A DNA stretch of 11,147 nucleotides from Chytridium lagenaria (taxonomy: Eukaryota; Chytridiomycota; Chytridiomycetes; Chytridiales; Chytridiaceae): positions 1 to 11,147 of the forward strand of contig JAHLKC010000346.1 in NCBI GenBank assembly GCA_025449115.1. The letters are read 5' to 3'. Under the pieces are notes generated by a model. The model had not been told where the DNA came from. It saw only the letters and a list, made by a program, of their open reading frames with translations, and ran no database searches. Every line of letters starts with the position of its first letter. Within the stretch, counting starts at the first letter, position 1. Position numbers and translations under genes: made by a program. Shown piece by piece: positions 7,755-11,147 of the stretch.

Positions 7755-10700
7755 CTGGGGAAGGAAGTAAAAACATCCAGTCTTAACAGATGCGGTTAGA
7801 TGATACATGATATATGAAATTTGGAATACACTGGCATCCCAATATGTCAACGAATTATACAATTTCTGAACTACCACGGCCATGCCGGTCCGGTGCGGCC
7901 ATGCCGGTCCGTTACGGCCATGTTGGCCATGCCGGTCCGGTACGGCCATGTTGGCCATGCCGGTCCGGTACGACCATCATTATTACGGCGGTACAGAAGC
8001 AAAATCACGCATACGGCCTTAACCGGGGCCGTACTTTCCCACCGTAAAGAATGAACTGAGAGAAAGACAGCCTACCTTCAACCAATTTGAATCCGATGAC
8101 AGATCAATAGAAACTTCATGTGTTGTTGTGTGACGACTGTGAGCCATTTTGACTCTATGCAACCTCACCAGAAGGAAGCTCACAAGAGATTTTAATATTG
8201 GTGGCATTATGTCATGATCTCCCTCAATGGAGAGATTGAACAAAACGTTGCCAACAGATGGCACATAACGCCGCAAATTTTGAATTAGTTGCATCTGTCG
8301 AGCTGCATCATCCTGACCGCATACCATCATAGCCTGCAAAAATGTTCGCCCGTGAGGCAAAATGACCGTGACAACGGATTGCTCACAAAAGATCTATGTT
8401 TATTTTAAGTTGGACAAGAGAATAATCCAAACATACCACGTTTAACAATTCGGTGAACGACTTGATTTGCGCCGGTGACCATATATTCTGAAGAAGGTAC
8501 GATATAAATTGAGGCCACAGTTCCCAATGTTCTCGAAGTAGAAGACCCAGACGATTGCCTTCATCTTTGATGTCCTCTGTGATATAAGCTCCATCCATTT
8601 CATCTCTTGCAGCTTTGCGATACGACGACGAAAAGCCACGGCCCTCAGCTCGGTGCTTATGATTATTAATTAACTAATCGAATTAGTCTCTGAATAACTA
8701 GTAATGTTTACCCATTTATCACGCATATAAGCAACGTCAGGCACGGCGCGGCTATTATTGTTAACATACGTAGGGCTCCTCAAGTTGAGAGTCTGCTTAT
8801 CTCGCCGGTACCCTATTGCAATACCGTCACAAGCAACAAGATCACAACGATCAACATTGCAAAAGGGGCATTGCACTCGATTATCCCAAGTGAGGTCCTG
8901 AAGTACCTATATGCAAACCACGCCTAAGATATATTGATAAATTAGAGATGTAACTTAGGCGAATGATTCAGACAAGGGTTAACGTCGAAAATTGTCCCTG
9001 GCCAAAATCGCCGTACCCGTCCGTACCGTGCGTACCCGTCCGTACCGTGCGTACAAACAATAAATTTAACCATACCCTGCCGTATACGGCCGCACCATGC
9101 CGTATACGACCGCACCCTGCCGTATACGCATATTAAATAAAACTCACCGCTGTGAAAACCCTAACACTAGGTGGTTTTTTTAACCTGTTATTTTCGAACT
9201 TCTCAGCGTAATCCCATCTCCTTTCCTCAATAAAGCTTGAAAAGAGAACTCCGCACTACACATCAACTCAGTCATCTTATCCATCATCCGATGTGTATAA
9301 AGATAGCAGTTGTTCTTGTTAAAGATACCAAGATTGCCTAAGTCGGGACCGATAAACTTATGGCGCCGCCGAGGGCAAACTGGGCAGCGAGCTAGCTCAA
9401 TGAATACTGTTGTTACTGAGTTCTCGGAAAATAGAGTTGCTTGCTTAAAGAACCTATCGTTCGTCGTATGGGAGAGCTTAAAACCACAAGAGCATTGGGC
9501 ATCTTCCTCAAGTCTCAATGAACCACCTTGACCAATGTCGATCTTTTCAGATGCTTTATAGACTCTAGGTGGCCATAAATTTGCCTCGTTTTCGCATAGA
9601 AGAGACAATGGTGGTGGTATTGGCCGATGCGACACTGAAGCATCTGTTTCCTCATTTTCGGGGCTCACTGTGCGTTCATCAAAAGTAGTCACAAATTCAT
9701 CTGCGCTTAGGAGAATGTCGATATGGCGGCACGAAGCTCTGTCAGTATTACCACGGATACATCTTGGTCCATTGCATTTGAAAGACGTTATTCCACTCTT
9801 GAAGGACAGATTCACAATCCTCCACTGGGGCCCAACGTCGAGCTCGTCATGTAGAACGGCATATATCTTAAAGGTCTTGTCAATGTGTAGGGGTACATAT
9901 GGCAAATCATCTGCATGTAGGGGAGGGATAATGAAATTAAAAAGGACAAATAAATTTCATTCAAACACGGGCCAAAACGTACGGGCCTGTGCTGTACGGG
10001 CGGGACGGGCACCGCGGCTAATTGTCAAAAATACAGGTTAAATCTAAACTTACCCAATGGATGCTTCACGTAATGTCGAGCAAAATGTATGACATCACTA
10101 TGAATACACGCGTTAACGATAGGGGTGCAATTGCAGGCAATGATCATTCGTTCTGTGTCTATATTGTGAATTTTGACAACGGGAAAGTTGGTTCCCTGCA
10201 ATTAGCTGCTTAGTATAACAATACCATTAGTCGAAATTTACCTGGCAAACCATCTTTCCATCGTTGTAATCCTGCACAATATAAACATTTCCTGGACGCG
10301 GAACTGCAATCAGATCGTAATTTTTTAGAAGTTCATTGTATTTTAGAAGAGTGGTTTGTCTGCTGTCCAGGGTCCTGAAATTGTTAGTTGATAAGAGAAA
10401 ATACGACGCTCACGAATATCTGCTATATCCAATGCGAGTATCGGGATCTAATGACATATGTCCTAATATACCGTCACCAATTAGGACCTCGGGGTCAACC
10501 ACTTGAAAATTTGGATTATATGGCTCCATTACATCAAGATTGTTGTTTTCAGCTGCTCCTTCAATAACGTCGTGATTCCAGCCTTCCTCTGCAGCGGCAT
10601 ATTCAACTGCACGTGGTAAGAGTTGAGCCAGCATATATCAGTGTGATAACCAAAAATATACTAGCCTTACCTAAACCACCCCTAGTGTAGACTTCGCCCC

Positions 10701-10779
10701 GCTTCTCGCAACGAGCTTTCTCCCGCTTTTCCCACTTTGTCAACTTTGACTTAGATGCTATCTTCACGGTGGAATGCAT
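7104..10779 (-). CDS. KDZ-superfamily transposase-like protein with SWIM-like CxC modules (11 exons, one apparent frameshift)
   Basis: Hand-joined exons on the minus strand are 10671-10779, 10414-10606, 10242-10374, 10054-10195, 9148-9910, 8712-8906, 8437-8655, 8076-8333, 7690-7754, 7535-7648 and 7104-7491. All ten introns begin GT and end AG (GTAAGT, GTGAGT, GTATGT and similar donors) and phases agree throughout if one base is restored in exon 5, giving about 859 residues. Order of parts: basic N-terminus; CxCx6CxH at residues 166-177; Cx4Cx9CxH at 238-255; a Cys pair module 332-371; CPFC plus CDG at 460-475; CRH/GYH strand 704-711; ADN at 741-743; FMIDDFH 764-770; NTSYQE ending at Glu801. 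KDZ transposases have N-terminal Cys clusters and an RNase H-fold DDE core; D474, D742 and E801 are my inferred triad. Whether it is a live transposase, a domesticated gene or a recent pseudogene is open. Terminal inverted repeats were not found. Confidence 0.75.
7879..8037. repeat. 19/28-bp GC-rich tandem repeat in intron 8
   Basis: GCCATGCCGGTCCG recurs at 7879, 7898, 7926 and 7954 (spacings 19, 28, 28), separated by GTACGGCCATGTTG. More CGGCC/GTAC words follow to 8037. It lies wholly inside the 321-nt intron 7755-8075. Frames crossing it on either strand are repeat artefacts. Confidence 0.88.
8076..8906 (-). CDS. KDZ-like gene, exons 6-8: CDG motif and helical middle region
   Basis: Exon 6 (8712-8906) encodes QCPFCNVDRCDLVACDGIAI: a CPxC pair followed by the aspartate-glycine motif that starts the KDZ catalytic core (D474, codon 8826-8828). 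Exon 7 (8437-8655) and exon 8 (8076-8333) encode a mostly helical insert (REHWELWPQFISYLLQNIW; MQLIQNLRRYVPSVGNVLF) with no motif I can name. The three exons are 195, 219 and 258 nt, all multiples of three with phase 0 joints. Introns 6 and 7 are 56 nt (8656-8711) and 103 nt (8334-8436). Confidence 0.68.
9012..9054. repeat. 19-bp tandem repeat in intron 5
   Basis: CGTACCCGTCCGTACCGTG is present at 9012-9030 and 9031-9049 as exact copies, followed by a partial third. It sits inside the 241-nt intron 8907-9147. Confidence 0.9.
9075..9128. repeat. 20-bp tandem repeat with CCGTATACGG palindrome in intron 5
   Basis: CCCTGCCGTATACGGCCGCA and two diverged copies run at period 20 (9075, 9095, 9115). 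The CCGTATACGG core is the same palindrome that defines satellite B at 6661-7000. Confidence 0.88.
9148..9910 (-). CDS. KDZ-like gene, exon 5: second CxC module and Cys-pair domain, with a frame break
   Basis: This is the longest exon (763 nt). It enters in phase after a 143-nt intron and encodes a second Cx4Cx9CxH motif (SFKCNGPRC to ASCRHIDILL), a Glu/Ser/Pro-rich spacer, then CSCGF and RCPVC, and the block FIGPDLGNLGIFNKNNCYLY. The frame that starts the exon stops at a TAA at 9180-9182. A neighbouring frame (EERRWDYAEKFENN then PPSVRVFTA) runs on to a GTGAGT donor at 9147 and joins exon 6 in phase. A one-base loss between about 9182 and 9275 explains this. The alternative is a 35-nt intron (9150-9184) plus a 2-nt microexon, which also keeps frame but removes the family-like peptide. 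Confidence 0.7.
9968..10017. repeat. GC-rich word cluster inside intron 4 of the KDZ-like gene
   Basis: GTACGGGC/GACGGGC-type words recur (ACGTACGGGCCTGTGCTGTA, then GGGCGGGACGGGCACC) in an otherwise AT-rich 143-nt intron (9911-10053). The insert accounts for the intron's excess length over its 39-64 nt neighbours. Confidence 0.6.
10054..10779 (-). CDS. KDZ-like gene, exons 1-4: basic N-terminus and first SWIM-like finger
   Basis: I chose the ATG at 10779 because it has A at -3 and is followed by a lysine/arginine-rich stretch (SKLTKWEKREKARCEKRG). The frame is open upstream as far as a TAG near 10833, so an earlier start or upstream exon cannot be excluded. Introns 1-3 are 10607-10670 (64 nt), 10375-10413 (39 nt, with CTAAC near its 3' end) and 10196-10241 (46 nt). 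Exon 3 has YDLIAVPRPGNVYIVQDYNDG. Exon 4 carries CNCTPIVNACIH, which fits the CxCxnCxH pattern of SWIM zinc fingers. Its donor is a perfect GTAAGT. Confidence 0.68.
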
Positions 10780-11147
10780 GGTGCAATACTGGATGCAAAT
10801 ACAGGGAGACTTTAAGTGTGCTTTGACAACAGCACTAAAATTTTATATGTAACGTAGAAAATTGTACGCCTATAAACGGACAGTTTGAAGGGTACCGTCT
10901 GTATACGTACGTAGCAGGTCGAACATGGCCTAGTACGCCCCAAAACAGAGCCAAGCGGCGACTTTAAAACAACATAAAAAATCAAGACGGACGTGTTTGG
11001 CATATGTGTGTTATATAAATTGAAAGCTCTCAATGAGAAAAACCTTGTACGTATGCTCGGTAGCTTCTAACGGTCTGTGCCGTCTTGCAATTATTAATTC
11101 CAGCTTGGTAAACACAAAATTCGACTTTAAAATTCAATAAAACACTC
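10780..11147. other. Upstream region of the KDZ-like gene, no gene recognised
   Basis: This region holds no convincing coding frame; the minus-strand frame at 10812-11033 has no motif. It contains scattered GTAC-type words (GTATACGTACGTAG near 10901) like those in the satellites. An upstream non-coding exon or promoter is likely but not demonstrable. Confidence 0.4.
10841..10847 (-). promoter_or_regulatory. Possible TATA box (TATAAAA) of the KDZ-like gene
   Basis: On the minus strand TATAAAA lies 62-68 nt upstream of the ATG at 10779, leaving room for a start site about 30 nt downstream. This is a single word in AT-rich DNA, so support is weak. Confidence 0.25.

Noticed and set aside
7814..8054. 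Plus-strand frames with repeated HAGPVRP-type peptides
   Set aside because: They come from the tandem repeat inside intron 8 of the minus-strand gene.
9310..10213. Plus-strand frames opposite exons 3-5 of the KDZ-like gene
   Set aside because: They have no motifs and overlap minus-strand exons with consistent splice sites and Cys/His modules.
10812..11033. Minus-strand 73-codon frame upstream of the KDZ-like gene
   Set aside because: No recognisable motif; it overlaps the likely promoter and has no supporting splice joint into exon 1.

Overview
The window looks like eukaryotic nuclear DNA dominated by transposons. The organism cannot be named from sequence alone. Introns of about 39-64 nt with GT..AG ends, some with a CTAAC-like branch site, together with a Ty3/gypsy retroelement, a Helitron remnant and a KDZ-type transposase-like gene, fit a fungus best; a small-intron alga or protist is also possible. 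All recognisable coding sequence is on the minus strand except a 93-nt copied reverse-transcriptase scrap.

Layout: (1) 1-3396 is a degraded Ty3/gypsy-like retrotransposon read right to left: a gag C-terminal half with a zinc knuckle, a gag-pro linker, an aspartic protease with DSG, a pol linker, then the start of reverse transcriptase, which runs off the left edge. Frame breaks lie near 2090, 1060 and 710. At 3397-3489 a 93-nt copy of the RT (from 66-158) sits in inverted orientation and replaces the start of gag. (2) 3490-4440 is probable retroelement leader or LTR debris with no gene I can name; 4441-4616 is AT-rich. (3) About 4617-5402 is a frameshifted, truncated Helitron N-terminal (Helitron_like_N) fragment. 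(4) About 5506-6530 and 6661-7000 are two GC-rich satellites (periods about 55 and 56 bp) built from palindromic words such as CGGCCG, GGCCGGCC and CCGTATACGG. (5) 7104-10779 is a spliced gene of 11 exons that I could assemble by hand with consistent reading phase. It encodes about 859 residues with cysteine/histidine (SWIM-like CxC..CxH) modules followed by a KDZ-like RNase H-fold transposase region. One base appears to be missing in exon 5. Three of its ten introns (143, 241 and 321 nt) are swollen by short GC-rich repeats like those in the satellites; the others are 39-103 nt.

The three transposon classes are independent insertions rather than a pathway. The most interesting item is the nearly intact KDZ/CxC gene, with palindromic minisatellites confined to its introns.
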